Origin: Pseudomonadota bacterium
GTDB taxonomy: Bacteria; Pseudomonadota; Gammaproteobacteria; Burkholderiales; Burkholderiaceae_F
DNA: 64,000 nt
Assembly (NCBI GenBank): GCA_029778535.1
Contig: JAKOQB010000095.1
Span: 1-64,000 of the forward strand
Direction: 5' to 3'
Made by a program: the position numbers and the translations under genes. The notes under the pieces are model-generated. The model saw only the letters and a program-made list of their open reading frames with translations. It had not been told where the DNA came from and ran no database searches. Below, in pieces: positions 45,801 through 54,544 of this stretch (its first letter is position 1; each line of letters starts with the position of its first letter).

Positions 45801-47636
45801 GTGCGCGCCGGCGCTGCCGCGGCGTCTGCGCTGCTCCCAGTGAAGTCCGCCGACAGCGCGCCGGCGCCGAAGGGCGCCGCGCCGGCCGGGCGCGTGTCGC
45901 TTTCCTACGTGGTGCACGGCCTGTTGGCCGACGGCCTGATGCAGCCGGCCGACGCCGAGCGCGTGCTGTCGGTCGGCAGCCGGCAGACGCAGGTGCACCC
46001 GGTCGCGCTGCTGGCGGAAATGAACCTGCGCGGCCCCGCGCCCGCGCGCGAACTGCTCGACCTCGAGCGGCTGACGCAATGGCTGGCTGGCCGGAGCGGG
46101 CTGCCGTACCACCACATCGATCCGCTGCGGGTCGATTTCACGCGCGTGGTCGACGTGATGTCGAGCGCGTACGCGACCACCTATTCGATCCTGCCGGTCG
46201 CGGTGACCGCGAGCGAGGTGACGGTCGCCACCTGCGAGCCGTTCCTCGACGGCTGGCTGCGCGAGATCGAGCAGATCTCCAAGCGCACGATCAGGCGCGT
46301 GGTCGCCAATCCGCTCGACATCGCGCGCTACACGACCGAGTTCTACAAGCTCGCGCAGTCGGTCAAGGGCGCGAACAAGGCAGCCACAACCAGCCTGGTC
46401 AGCAACTTCGAGCAGCTGGTCGAACTGGGCGGCAAGGTCGACGCGGAGAACGCGCACGTCGTCACCATCGTCGACTGGTTGCTGCAGTACGCATTCGACC
46501 AGCGCGCCAGCGACATCCATCTCGAGCCGCGGCGCGAGCAGGGCGTGGTGCGCTTTCGCATCGACGGCGTGCTGCACCAGGTCTACCAGGTGCCGCCGGC
46601 GGTCATGCACGCGATGGTCAGCCGCATCAAGCTGCTCGGCCGCATGGACGTGGTCGAGCGCCGCCGGCCGCTCGACGGCCGCATCAAGACCCGCGTCGGA
46701 TCCGGTGCGAGCGCCGGCCGCGAGGTCGAGATCCGGCTGTCGACGCTGCCGACCGCGTTCGGCGAAAAGCTCGTGATGCGGATCTTCGATCCCGACGTGG
46801 TCGTGCGCAGCTACGCCGAACTCGGTTTCTCCGACAAGGAGGAAAAGCTGTGGGAGGACCTGATCCACCGCCCCTCCGGGATCATCCTTGTCACCGGGCC
46901 GACCGGTTCCGGCAAGACGACCACGCTGTACTCGACGCTGAAGCAACTGGCCACCGACGAGGTCAACGTCAGCACCGTCGAGGACCCGATCGAGATGGTC
47001 GACGGCAGTCTGAACCAGATGCAGGTGCAGCCCGGCATCGACCTGACCTTCGCCGAAGGCCTGCGCGCGCTGATGCGGCAGGACCCGGACATCATCATGG
47101 TCGGCGAGGTGCGCGACAAGGAAACCGCCGACATGGCGGTCAATGCGGCGCTGACCGGCCACCTCGTCTTCACCACGCTGCACACCAACGACGCGGCGAG
47201 TTCGATCGCGCGCCTGCTCGAGCTCGGCGTGCCGCCGTATCTGGTCAACGCGACCGTGATCGCCGTGCTGGCGCAGCGGCTGGTGCGCACGCTGTGCCCG
47301 CACTGCAAGGCGCCGGGCGAGCCGATCACCGCCGCGCTGTGGAAGGAACTGGTGGCGCCGTGGCGCTCGGCGCTGCCAAGCCGCGCGTACCAGCCGGTCG
47401 GCTGCCTCGAATGCCGCCGCACCGGTTACCTGGGGCGCACCGGGCTGATCGAGCTGCTGGTCATCAGCGACACCGTGCGCGAACTGGTCGCGCGCGGCGC
47501 CGGCATCGACGAACTGCGGCGCCAGGCCGCGCAGGACGGCATGCGTTCGCTGCGCCTGTCGGGCGCGCAGAAGATCGCGCAGGGCGTCACCACGATCGAC
47601 GAGGTGCTGCGCGCAGCACCGCCGTTCGACACGTAG
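45801..47636 (+). CDS. GspE/PulE-type secretion ATPase, orphan
   Basis: A 611-residue AAA+ ATPase of the type II secretion/type IV pilus GspE-PilB family. It has the N-terminal GspE_N-like domain (about residues 40-170), Walker A GPTGSGKTT, the Asp box/Walker B region MRQDPDIIMVGEVRD, and the metal-binding Cys pairs CPHC and CLEC. GTG at 45801 is the probable start; the first 30 residues are Ala/Pro-rich. No other secretion or pilus genes are here, so it is an orphan linked to DUF1631. Ends before a perfect inverted repeat. Confidence 0.92.
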   Translation: MRAGAAAASALLPVKSADSAPAPKGAAPAGRVSLSYVVHGLLADGLMQPADAERVLSVGSRQTQVHPVALLAEMNLRGPAPARELLDLERLTQWLAGRSGLPYHHIDPLRVDFTRVVDVMSSAYATTYSILPVAVTASEVTVATCEPFLDGWLREIEQISKRTIRRVVANPLDIARYTTEFYKLAQSVKGANKAATTSLVSNFEQLVELGGKVDAENAHVVTIVDWLLQYAFDQRASDIHLEPRREQGVVRFRIDGVLHQVYQVPPAVMHAMVSRIKLLGRMDVVERRRPLDGRIKTRVGSGASAGREVEIRLSTLPTAFGEKLVMRIFDPDVVVRSYAELGFSDKEEKLWEDLIHRPSGIILVTGPTGSGKTTTLYSTLKQLATDEVNVSTVEDPIEMVDGSLNQMQVQPGIDLTFAEGLRALMRQDPDIIMVGEVRDKETADMAVNAALTGHLVFTTLHTNDAASSIARLLELGVPPYLVNATVIAVLAQRLVRTLCPHCKAPGEPITAALWKELVAPWRSALPSRAYQPVGCLECRRTGYLGRTGLIELLVISDTVRELVARGAGIDELRRQAAQDGMRSLRLSGAQKIAQGVTTIDEVLRAAPPFDT

Positions 47637-47647
47637 GGAAGCGCCGC

Positions 47648-47717
47648 GTCGCCCCGGCGCAGGCCGGGGCCCAATTCTGGGCATCGCAACTTGGGCCCCG
47701 GCCTGCGCCGGGGCGAC
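47648..47717. terminator. Perfect 27-bp inverted repeat between convergent genes
   Basis: Arms 47648-47674 and 47691-47717 are exactly complementary (GTCGCCCCGGCGCAGGCC... type) around a 16-base loop. It lies between the GspE-type gene and the convergent VWA gene and may act as a bidirectional terminator. One arm recurs at 49546-49572 with a single base change, so it is also a dispersed repeat. Confidence 0.8.
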
Positions 47718-47723
47718 AAACCG

Positions 47724-48896
47724 CTACTTGCTCAGCTGCCGCATCGCCCGCGTCAATCCCTCGAGCGTCAGCGGGAACATCCGCCCGGTCACGATCTGGT
47801 TGATCACCGCGATCGACTGCCGGTACTGCCACAGGCCTTCCGGCTCCGGGTTGATCCAGACGTGCTTCGGGAAGTGGTGCGTGAAGCGCTGCAGCCACAC
47901 CGCGCCGGCCTCCGCGTTGTTGTGCTCGACCGAGCCCCCCGGCTGCAGGACCTCGTACGGGCTCATCGTCGCGTCGCCGACGAAGATCAGCTTGTAGTCG
48001 GGGTTGTACTTGCGCAGCACGTCCCAAGTGTCGAACTTCTCCGCGAAGCGGCGCCGGTTGTTGCGCCACACGTACTCGTACACGCAGTTGTGGAAGTAGT
48101 AGAACTCGAGATGCTTGAACTCGGCCTTGGCCGCCGAGAACAGCTCCTCGACGCGCAAGATGTGCTCGTCCATCGTGCCGCCGACGTCGAGCAGCATCAG
48201 CACCTTCACCGTGTTGTGCCGCTCCGGCACCATCTTGATGTCGAGCCAGCCGGCGTTGCGCGCGGTCGACAGGATCGTGTCGGGCAGGTCGAGCTCGAGG
48301 TCCGCGCCCTCGCGCGCGAAGCGACGCAGCCGCCGCAACGCGACCTTGATGTTGCGCGTTCCGATTTCGACCTCGTCGTCGTAGTCGCGGTACGCGCGCG
48401 CCTCCCACACCTTGACCGCGGAGCGCCCGCCCTTGCTCGGCCCGCCGATGCGGATTCCTTCCGGATGCGCGCCGCCGTGGCCGAACGGCGACGTGCCGCC
48501 GCTGCCGATCCACTTGTTGCCGCCGTGGTGCGCGCCGTCCTGCTCTTCCAGCCGCTTGCGGAACTCCTCCAGCAGCTTGTCGAAGCCGAGCTTCTCCAGC
48601 CTGGCGATCTCCTCCGGCGAAAAATCGCGCTCCAGGAGCTGCCTGAACCACTCGTCCGGGATCTCCTTGGTGAAGCCGAGCGTGGTGCGCACGCCGTTGA
48701 AGAACTCGCCGAACGCGCGGTCGAACTTGTCGAACTGCGCCTCGTCCTTGACCAGCGCGGCGCGTGACAGGAAGTAGAAGTCGTCGATCGACGGCCGGAT
48801 CACGTTCTTCTGCAGCGCCTCGAGCAGTGTCAGCAGCTCGTTGATCGACACCGGCAGCCGGGCGGCGCGCAGGTGGTAGAAGAAGTTGATCAGCAT
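47724..48896 (-). CDS. VWA domain protein, CoxE-like
   Basis: A 390-residue protein with a C-terminal von Willebrand A fold. It starts MLINFFYHLRAARLPVSINE, typical of the CoxE/YehP-like group. The metal site at LLDVGGTMDEH replaces the DxSxS of a classical MIDAS, and VGDATMSPYE may provide the later Asp. Such proteins work with MoxR ATPases, one of which is encoded 0.8 kb upstream on the same strand, with an acetyltransferase between. Together they probably insert cofactors or remodel a target complex that is not obvious here. Confidence 0.88.
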   Translation of the reverse strand: MLINFFYHLRAARLPVSINELLTLLEALQKNVIRPSIDDFYFLSRAALVKDEAQFDKFDRAFGEFFNGVRTTLGFTKEIPDEWFRQLLERDFSPEEIARLEKLGFDKLLEEFRKRLEEQDGAHHGGNKWIGSGGTSPFGHGGAHPEGIRIGGPSKGGRSAVKVWEARAYRDYDDEVEIGTRNIKVALRRLRRFAREGADLELDLPDTILSTARNAGWLDIKMVPERHNTVKVLMLLDVGGTMDEHILRVEELFSAAKAEFKHLEFYYFHNCVYEYVWRNNRRRFAEKFDTWDVLRKYNPDYKLIFVGDATMSPYEVLQPGGSVEHNNAEAGAVWLQRFTHHFPKHVWINPEPEGLWQYRQSIAVINQIVTGRMFPLTLEGLTRAMRQLSK

Positions 48897-48900
48897 TCTT

Positions 48901-48941
48901 CCCTCACCCCCTGCCGCTGTCCCGCCGATGCGGGCGAGGGG
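48901..48941. repeat. Half-copy of the CTCACC-type repeat at the GNAT stop
   Basis: CCCTCACCCCCTGCCGCTGT followed by CCCGCCGATGCGGGCGAGGGG is the reverse complement (with few changes) of the right half of the 41889-41975 element. It contains the stop codon and the last 12 or so codons of the acetyltransferase. Confidence 0.75.
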
Positions 48942-49530
48942 AGTTCCGTGCCAGCCGCAGCTCGAGATGCCGCTTCACGTCGCGCCACTCGGCGGCGAGG
49001 ATGCTGTAGAGCACCGTGTCGCGCACCGTGCCGTCGCGCCGTGCCTGATGGTGGCGCAGCACGCCGTCCTTTTTTGCGCCGAGCGCGGCGATCGCCGCCT
49101 GCGACGCGAAGTTGAAGTTGTCGGTGCGAAAGCCCACGACCTGGCAGCCGAGCGCCTCGAACGCGTGCGTCAGAAGCAGCAGCTTGCAGGCGGTGTTCAC
49201 GTGCGTCTTCTGGCAGCGGCGCGCGTACCACGTGTAGCCGATCTCGACGCGGTCGATCGGCGTCACGATGTCGTGGTAGCGCGTCGAGCCGACGATGGTG
49301 CCGCTCGCCAGGTCGCGCACCGCCCAAGGCAGCATGTGTCCCGCTTCCTGTCCCGCCAGCGCCGCCGAGATGTAGGCGTGGGTTTCTTCCGGCGAAGGGA
49401 CCGACGTGAACCACAGCTTCCATAGTTCGCCGTCGGCCGCCGCAGCGGCCAGGCCGTCGTGATGCTCGCGTGCGAGGGGTTCGAGCCGGACGCCGTGACC
49501 CTCGAGCGTGATCGGTTGCGGCGTTTTCAC
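48904..49530 (-). CDS. GNAT family N-acetyltransferase (RimJ/RimL type)
   Basis: A 208-residue acetyltransferase. Core features are VRLEPLAREHHDGLAAAA, then LPWAVRDLASGTIVGSTRYH (strands 3-4) and NTACKLLLLTHAFEALGCQ (acetyl-CoA pyrophosphate-binding helix), with VVGFRTDNFNFASQAAIAAL near the end. The last 14 or so residues (ARNSPRPHRRDSGRG) come from an intergenic repeat, so the original stop has probably been replaced. Located between moxR-like and VWA genes; acceptor unknown. Confidence 0.87.
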   Translation of the reverse strand: MKTPQPITLEGHGVRLEPLAREHHDGLAAAAADGELWKLWFTSVPSPEETHAYISAALAGQEAGHMLPWAVRDLASGTIVGSTRYHDIVTPIDRVEIGYTWYARRCQKTHVNTACKLLLLTHAFEALGCQVVGFRTDNFNFASQAAIAALGAKKDGVLRHHQARRDGTVRDTVLYSILAAEWRDVKRHLELRLARNSPRPHRRDSGRG

Positions 49531-49545
49531 GTCAGCGACGGCAAA

Positions 49546-49572
49546 TGGGGCCCCGGCCTTCGCCGGGGCGAC
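49546..49572. repeat. Single arm of the 27-bp inverted repeat
   Basis: Matches the right arm of the 47648-47717 element at 25 or more of 27 bases, 15 bases upstream of the GNAT start. In this place only one arm exists, so it should not form the long hairpin. Confidence 0.7.
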
Positions 49573-49692
49573 GGAAACCCGAGCGTTGACCGGCGACGCG
49601 AGCGCAGCGTCGCGCCGTCCGCGTCGAACGCGAGGGCAGGTTGCGGCGGCCAGGATCGCATCCCATCGCGAGACCCCGCCCCCGTCCGCAAC

Positions 49693-50538
<846 letters not shown>

Positions 50539-50696
50539 GGAATCGGCAGGGAGGCGTGAACCGGAGCGAGTATACGCAGCGCGTGGTTTTCTTAAGGGGC
50601 TATCGCAGATAGAATGCGCGCCGCTTCACGCCGCAGCGGTTCGCGCGACGACTTGTCGCTGCTGCCGGCCTCGATTCTCGACGGAACGGAAATGCG

Positions 50697-51044
50697 ATGA
50701 AAAATGCACCTACCGCAGTTCTGGTGACGCTGCTGGCGCTGCCTCTGGCCGCCGCCGCGCAGGCGGCCGCGCCGGCCGCGCCCGCGGCAAAGAGCGCGCA
50801 GCCCAATATCTCGCTGTGCGTCGGCTGCCACGAAATTCCGGGTTATCAGGCGTCGTTCCCGCGCGTCTATCACGTGCCCAAGATCGGCGGGCAGTCGGAG
50901 AAGTACCTCGAGGCGGCGCTGCACGCGTACAAGAAGGGCGAACGTGACATGCCGACGATGCGCGCCATCGCGGCCGGCCTGAGCGACGAGCAGATCGCCG
51001 CGCTCGCCGCCTATTACGCGGCGCGCGGTTCGCAAGCCAGGTAG
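50697..51044 (+). CDS. Class I c-type cytochrome
   Basis: A 115-residue periplasmic cytochrome with an N-terminal signal peptide (helix to AAAAQA, cleavage near residue 24) and an Ala/Pro linker. The haem site is CVGCH and the axial methionine is likely in DMPTMRAIA. The C-terminal helix is DEQIAALAAYYAAR. It precedes a second cytochrome by ten bases and may form a two-haem electron carrier unit; TAGAAT at 50610 is a possible -10. Confidence 0.92.
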   Translation: MKNAPTAVLVTLLALPLAAAAQAAAPAAPAAKSAQPNISLCVGCHEIPGYQASFPRVYHVPKIGGQSEKYLEAALHAYKKGERDMPTMRAIAAGLSDEQIAALAAYYAARGSQAR

Positions 51045-51054
51045 GAGCGAGACG

Positions 51055-51399
51055 ATGACACTGATGAAGATCGCCGCCGCGCTTGGCGTCACGCTGATGG
51101 GCAGCGCGTGCGCCGCCGACCTCGACGCCGGGCGCAAGATCGTCGAGGCGCAGTGCGCGGCCTGCCACGGCAAGGACGCCAAGACGCCGATCGATCCGGC
51201 CTATCCGAAGCTGGCCGGCCAGTACCCGGACTACCTCGCCAATGCCCTCGCCGACTATCAGTCGGGCGCGCGCAAGAATGCGATCATGGCCGGCATGGCC
51301 AAGCCGCTGTCGAAGAGCGACATCCGGAACGTGGCCGCGTATCTCGCGAGCCTGCCGGGTCCGCTGACGACCCCTACCGAGTCGCGCCTCGCGCGCTGA
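51055..51399 (+). CDS. Class I c-type cytochrome
   Basis: A 114-residue cytochrome, with signal peptide ending ACA-ADLDAG and haem motif CAACH. The typical PKLAGQYPDYLANAL and MAGMAKPLSKSDIRNVAAYL (axial Met, C-terminal helix) are present; these match the cytochrome c553/c4-like family. It probably exchanges electrons with its neighbour at 50697. The last 26 bases overlap the convergent DUF1841 gene. Confidence 0.92.
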   Translation: MTLMKIAAALGVTLMGSACAADLDAGRKIVEAQCAACHGKDAKTPIDPAYPKLAGQYPDYLANALADYQSGARKNAIMAGMAKPLSKSDIRNVAAYLASLPGPLTTPTESRLAR

Positions 51400-51832
51400 G
51401 CCGGCGCTGCAGGCACTCGAGGTACGCGGCGTTGATCGCCTCGGTGTCGGCAGGCAGCGCGCCGCGCTGCGCGCGCCACACGATCTCGCCCAGGCATTCC
51501 ATCGCTTCGTGCGCGGCATCGTGCTCGGTGGCGGTGCGCGCCGCCAGCCGCGCGAACGCGCTGCGAATCCCCGGCGGCTGATCGATCGACAACTGCTCCT
51601 CCAGCGCCAGGTGCATCGACAGGTGCAGGAACGGATTGGTCACGCCGCGCTCGACACTGAATTGCTCCGCCAGCGCGCGTTCCGGGTCGTCGAGCAGCGC
51701 GTGATATTCCGGATGCGCGGCGATCCACTTCAGCGCAAGTCCCTCGAGCGGCGTCAGCAGTTCGCCCGCGTTCTGCTTGCGCCATGCGTCGCAGAAGAAG
51801 CGGCGCACGTCTTCCTTCGACGGATTGAACAT
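51374..51832 (-). CDS. DUF1841 family protein
   Basis: A 152-residue protein of a beta/gammaproteobacterial family without known function. Start MFNPSKEDVRRFFCDAW is family-typical, followed by LALKWIAAHPEYHALLDD and NPFLHLSMHLALEEQL, with the final AAYLECLQRRL. A conserved His-rich part (HLSMHLALEE) suggests a metal-binding helical bundle, but this is only inferred. Immediately after nth on the same strand, 14 bases apart. Confidence 0.9.
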   Translation of the reverse strand: MFNPSKEDVRRFFCDAWRKQNAGELLTPLEGLALKWIAAHPEYHALLDDPERALAEQFSVERGVTNPFLHLSMHLALEEQLSIDQPPGIRSAFARLAARTATEHDAAHEAMECLGEIVWRAQRGALPADTEAINAAYLECLQRRLSARGATR

Positions 51833-51846
51833 ACGAAACCCGGGCT

Positions 51847-52488
51847 CTATCCGGGCGCCGGCGTCTTCGGCCTGAATTCGCACCAGCGCGCGATCGCGCA
51901 GCGCCAGCACTCCGGCTTGCGCGCCTTGCACACGTAGCGGCCGTGCAGGATCAGCCAGTGGTGCGCGTGCCGGCGGAATTCGCCCGGAACGAACTTCTCC
52001 AGCTTGCGCTCGACTTCGTCGACGTTCTTCCCCGGCGCGATCCCGGTGCGGTTGGCGACGCGAAAGATGTGCGTGTCGACCGCGATCGTCGGCTCGCCGA
52101 ACGCGACGTTCAGCACTACGTTGGCGGTCTTGCGGCCCACGCCGGGCAGTTGCTCCAGCGCCGCGCGCGCGCGCGGCACCTCGCCGCCATGCCGCTCGGC
52201 GATCAGCTGCGCCAGCCGCGCCACGTTCTTCGCCTTGGCGCGATACAGGCCGATGGCGCGGATGTACGGGATCAGCCCCTCAGCGCCGAGCGCGGCGATC
52301 GCCGCCGGCGTTTTGGCGACTTTGAAGAGTTCGCGCGTCGCGAGGTTCACGCTCTTGTCGGTCGCCTGGGCCGACAGCACGACGGCGACCAGCAGCTCGA
52401 ACGGCGAGCTGAATTCCAGCTCCGACTGCGGATGGGGATTGGCGGCACGCAGCGTCGCGAAGATCCGTGCGCGCTTGTCGGCGTTCAC
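51847..52488 (-). CDS. nth: Endonuclease III
   Basis: Base-excision repair glycosylase/AP-lyase for oxidised pyrimidines, 213 residues. Helix-hairpin-helix [12 protein letters not shown] with the catalytic lysine, [14 protein letters not shown] with the catalytic aspartate, and the [4Fe-4S] loop Cx6Cx2Cx5C in [17 protein letters not shown] are visible. Its ATG overlaps the rsxB stop (ATGA), so translation follows from rsxB. Confidence 0.97.
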   Translation of the reverse strand: MNADKRARIFATLRAANPHPQSELEFSSPFELLVAVVLSAQATDKSVNLATRELFKVAKTPAAIAALGAEGLIPYIRAIGLYRAKAKNVARLAQLIAERHGGEVPRARAALEQLPGVGRKTANVVLNVAFGEPTIAVDTHIFRVANRTGIAPGKNVDEVERKLEKFVPGEFRRHAHHWLILHGRYVCKARKPECWRCAIARWCEFRPKTPAPG

Positions 52489-53102
52489 GCGGCCTGCCCC
52501 TGGCGGCGCCGGCGCGCGCGTTCGAGCGCGGCGGCGACGATCGCCTGCCTGTCACCCGCCTGCGGCGACGACGGCAGAGGGACCGCGAGCCGCGCGGCCG
52601 CGCGCTGTTGTCGCGCCAGTCGCGCGCTGCGCGCGGCAAAGCGTGCGCGCGCTGCGTCGGCATCGTCGCGGCGCCACGCGCGCGGCGGATCGACCGGGAC
52701 CATGGCGATGCAGTCCATCGGGCAGGGCGGCAGGCACAGGTCGCAGCCGGTGCACCATTGCGCAAGCACCGTGTGCATCAGCTTCGCGGCGCCGACGATC
52801 GCGTCGACCGGACAGGCCCGGATGCACAGCGTGCAGCCGATGCAGCGCGACTCGTCGATCAGCGCGACGCGCAGCGGCTGTTCGACGCCGTTGGCGGGGT
52901 TCAGCGGCAGCGCGGGCCGGCCGAGCAGGGTGGCGAGCTTGGCGATGCCCGCGGCTGCGCCGGGCGGGCACTGGTTGATGTCGGCGGTCCCGCCCGCGAT
53001 CGCCTGCGCGTAAGGCCGGCAGCCCGCGTAGCCGCACTTGGTGCACTGGGTCTGAGGCAGCAGCGCGTCGATCGCGTCGGCGAGCGAACTCGGGTCGGGC
53101 AT
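52485..53102 (-). CDS. rsxB: RnfB/RsxB-like ferredoxin subunit (soluble form)
   Basis: A 205-residue iron-sulfur protein. An N-terminal Fe-S domain ([14 protein letters not shown] and CPPGG) is followed by two ferredoxin [4Fe-4S] motifs, [12 protein letters not shown] and [12 protein letters not shown]. It lacks the N-terminal membrane helix of complete RnfB proteins, and no other rnf/rsx genes are near, which is usual in Burkholderiales. Coupling with nth suggests a role in maintaining Fe-S proteins or redox supply. The C-terminus is a basic, Ala/Arg-rich helix. Confidence 0.9.
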   Translation of the reverse strand: MPDPSSLADAIDALLPQTQCTKCGYAGCRPYAQAIAGGTADINQCPPGAAAGIAKLATLLGRPALPLNPANGVEQPLRVALIDESRCIGCTLCIRACPVDAIVGAAKLMHTVLAQWCTGCDLCLPPCPMDCIAMVPVDPPRAWRRDDADAARARFAARSARLARQQRAAARLAVPLPSSPQAGDRQAIVAAALERARRRRQGQAA

Positions 53103-53109
53103 GCGGCGA

Positions 53110-54078
53110 TTATCGCAAGCGCTCGATCGCCGACAGCGTGTCCCGATAGCGTTCAAGGCGTGGCCCGCCGAGGGCGACCGCGCGCTGCGCGGCGGCCAGC
53201 GCTTCGGCGCGCCGGCCGAGCGCGGCGAGCGCATTGGCGAGGTTGTTCCAGGCGTCGGCCGAGCGCGGGTCGAGCGCGGTGGCGCGCTCGAACGCGGACG
53301 CCGCCTGCGCGGGGTCGCCGGCGGCGAACGCGGTGTTGCCGAGCCCGATCCACGCCAGCGACAATCCCGGCGCGCGTTCGGTCAGCGCGCGATACGCGGC
53401 GACCGCGGCCTTCGCGTCGACGCGCTCCAGCGCGAGCGCCGCGGCGAGCAGCGCGTCGGGCGCCGGCGTGCGCGGCAGATTCGCCGGCGCCGTCGCGACC
53501 ATCGCCCAGTGGCCGCCCCTGGCCCAGGTGCGCTCGAACACGTCGAAAGGCAACCACTGCTGCTCGGTGACGCCCGAGTGCAACGCGATCTCGCCGCGGT
53601 CGAGGTCGTAGCCGATCGCCACCGCGTAGTGCCACATCGGCGCGATCGGCAGCGACAGGTTCTGCAGCACAAGCACCGGGCGCCCGTCGGCGATCTCGGT
53701 CAGCAGCGCGTCGAGCCGCGGCGGCAGCACGACCGCCAGCCGTCCGTGACGGCGCGCGGTCGCGAGCATTTCGGGCTGCAGTGAGCCTTCGCGCGCCGGC
53801 AGGTAGACCTGCGGTTGCAGCGCATCCGGTGTCGTCGCCAGTCCCGAGGCGTCCAGCATCATTGCCAGCGCTGCCGGACCGCACTGGTACTGCTGCTGCG
53901 GGAAGAACCGCACGTTGGCGAGCAACGCCTGCCGCGGCAGACCCGCGGGCGCGTGCGCGGCGAGTCCGGCGGTCTGCGGCGGCGTCGCGCAGCCGGCAAG
54001 CAGCAGCGCGATCAGCAGCGCAAAAAGAACAACCCCCGCCGAAGCGGGGGTCGTGTCCCGGTCGATGGTCGCGATCAA
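53110..54078 (-). CDS. PA2778 family cysteine peptidase lipoprotein with TPR repeats
   Basis: A 322-residue lipoprotein with lipobox LLAGC near residue 29. Next is a C39-like papain-fold domain with the catalytic cysteine in [13 protein letters not shown] and His in [11 protein letters not shown]. The C-terminal 110 residues have TPR repeats ([39 protein letters not shown]). It pairs with the upstream PA2779-type gene with an ATGA overlap. Substrate unknown; peptide processing at the outer membrane is a reasonable idea. Confidence 0.9.
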   Translation of the reverse strand: MIATIDRDTTPASAGVVLFALLIALLLAGCATPPQTAGLAAHAPAGLPRQALLANVRFFPQQQYQCGPAALAMMLDASGLATTPDALQPQVYLPAREGSLQPEMLATARRHGRLAVVLPPRLDALLTEIADGRPVLVLQNLSLPIAPMWHYAVAIGYDLDRGEIALHSGVTEQQWLPFDVFERTWARGGHWAMVATAPANLPRTPAPDALLAAALALERVDAKAAVAAYRALTERAPGLSLAWIGLGNTAFAAGDPAQAASAFERATALDPRSADAWNNLANALAALGRRAEALAAAQRAVALGGPRLERYRDTLSAIERLR

Positions 54079-54464
54079 CGGATCGGGCGGGTGAACGGGA
54101 AGACCTTGGTCAGGCCGAGGATGTCGGTGATCAGCAGCAGCACGAAGATGAACAGGATCACGCCGATGGCGTCGCCGCCGGCGGGCAGCTGGTCGAGCCG
54201 CTGCGCCAGCAACTGCGCCTCGTCGTCGGTCAGCGCATTAACGCGCGCCTGCACCTCGTCGGGCGCGACGCCGCGCGCCGCCAGCGCGTCGCGCACCTCG
54301 TCGCGCGCCAGCAGTTGCGACAGCCGTTCGCGCGCCGCCGTTGTCTGTTGCTGCTGCGCGATTTCATCGGTCCCGACCATGCCGGCCTGCGCGGGCAGGG
54401 GCAGGCTCACGCCAAGCACGCAGACGGCGGCAACGGTGGCGATGGTGCGCCGGAAGAAAGTCAT
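54075..54464 (-). CDS. PA2779 family protein
   Basis: A 129-residue exported protein with a signal peptide (cleavage near LPAQAG) and one C-terminal helix, GVILFIFVLLLITDILGLTKV. The middle is a soluble alpha-helical part rich in Gln/Ala (EIAQQQQTTAARERLSQLL, LTDDEAQLLAQRLDQL). It is coupled to the PA2778-type peptidase downstream, and could be its substrate, activator or anchor; this is inferred from the constant pairing. GAGGAG precedes the ATG. Confidence 0.9.
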   Translation of the reverse strand: MTFFRRTIATVAAVCVLGVSLPLPAQAGMVGTDEIAQQQQTTAARERLSQLLARDEVRDALAARGVAPDEVQARVNALTDDEAQLLAQRLDQLPAGGDAIGVILFIFVLLLITDILGLTKVFPFTRPIR

Positions 54465-54544
54465 GGTGTCTCCTCGCAGAAAGGCCTCGCGGCCGGAGGA
54501 GCCGAAGTTTGCCATGCGGCGCGGCGCGGCGCATGCGCCTGCGG

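Noticed and set aside
44997..47684. 895-codon open frame antisense to the GspE-type gene
   Set aside because: Low-complexity His/Arg/Ala composition and no homology features; the plus-strand genes have clear catalytic motifs.
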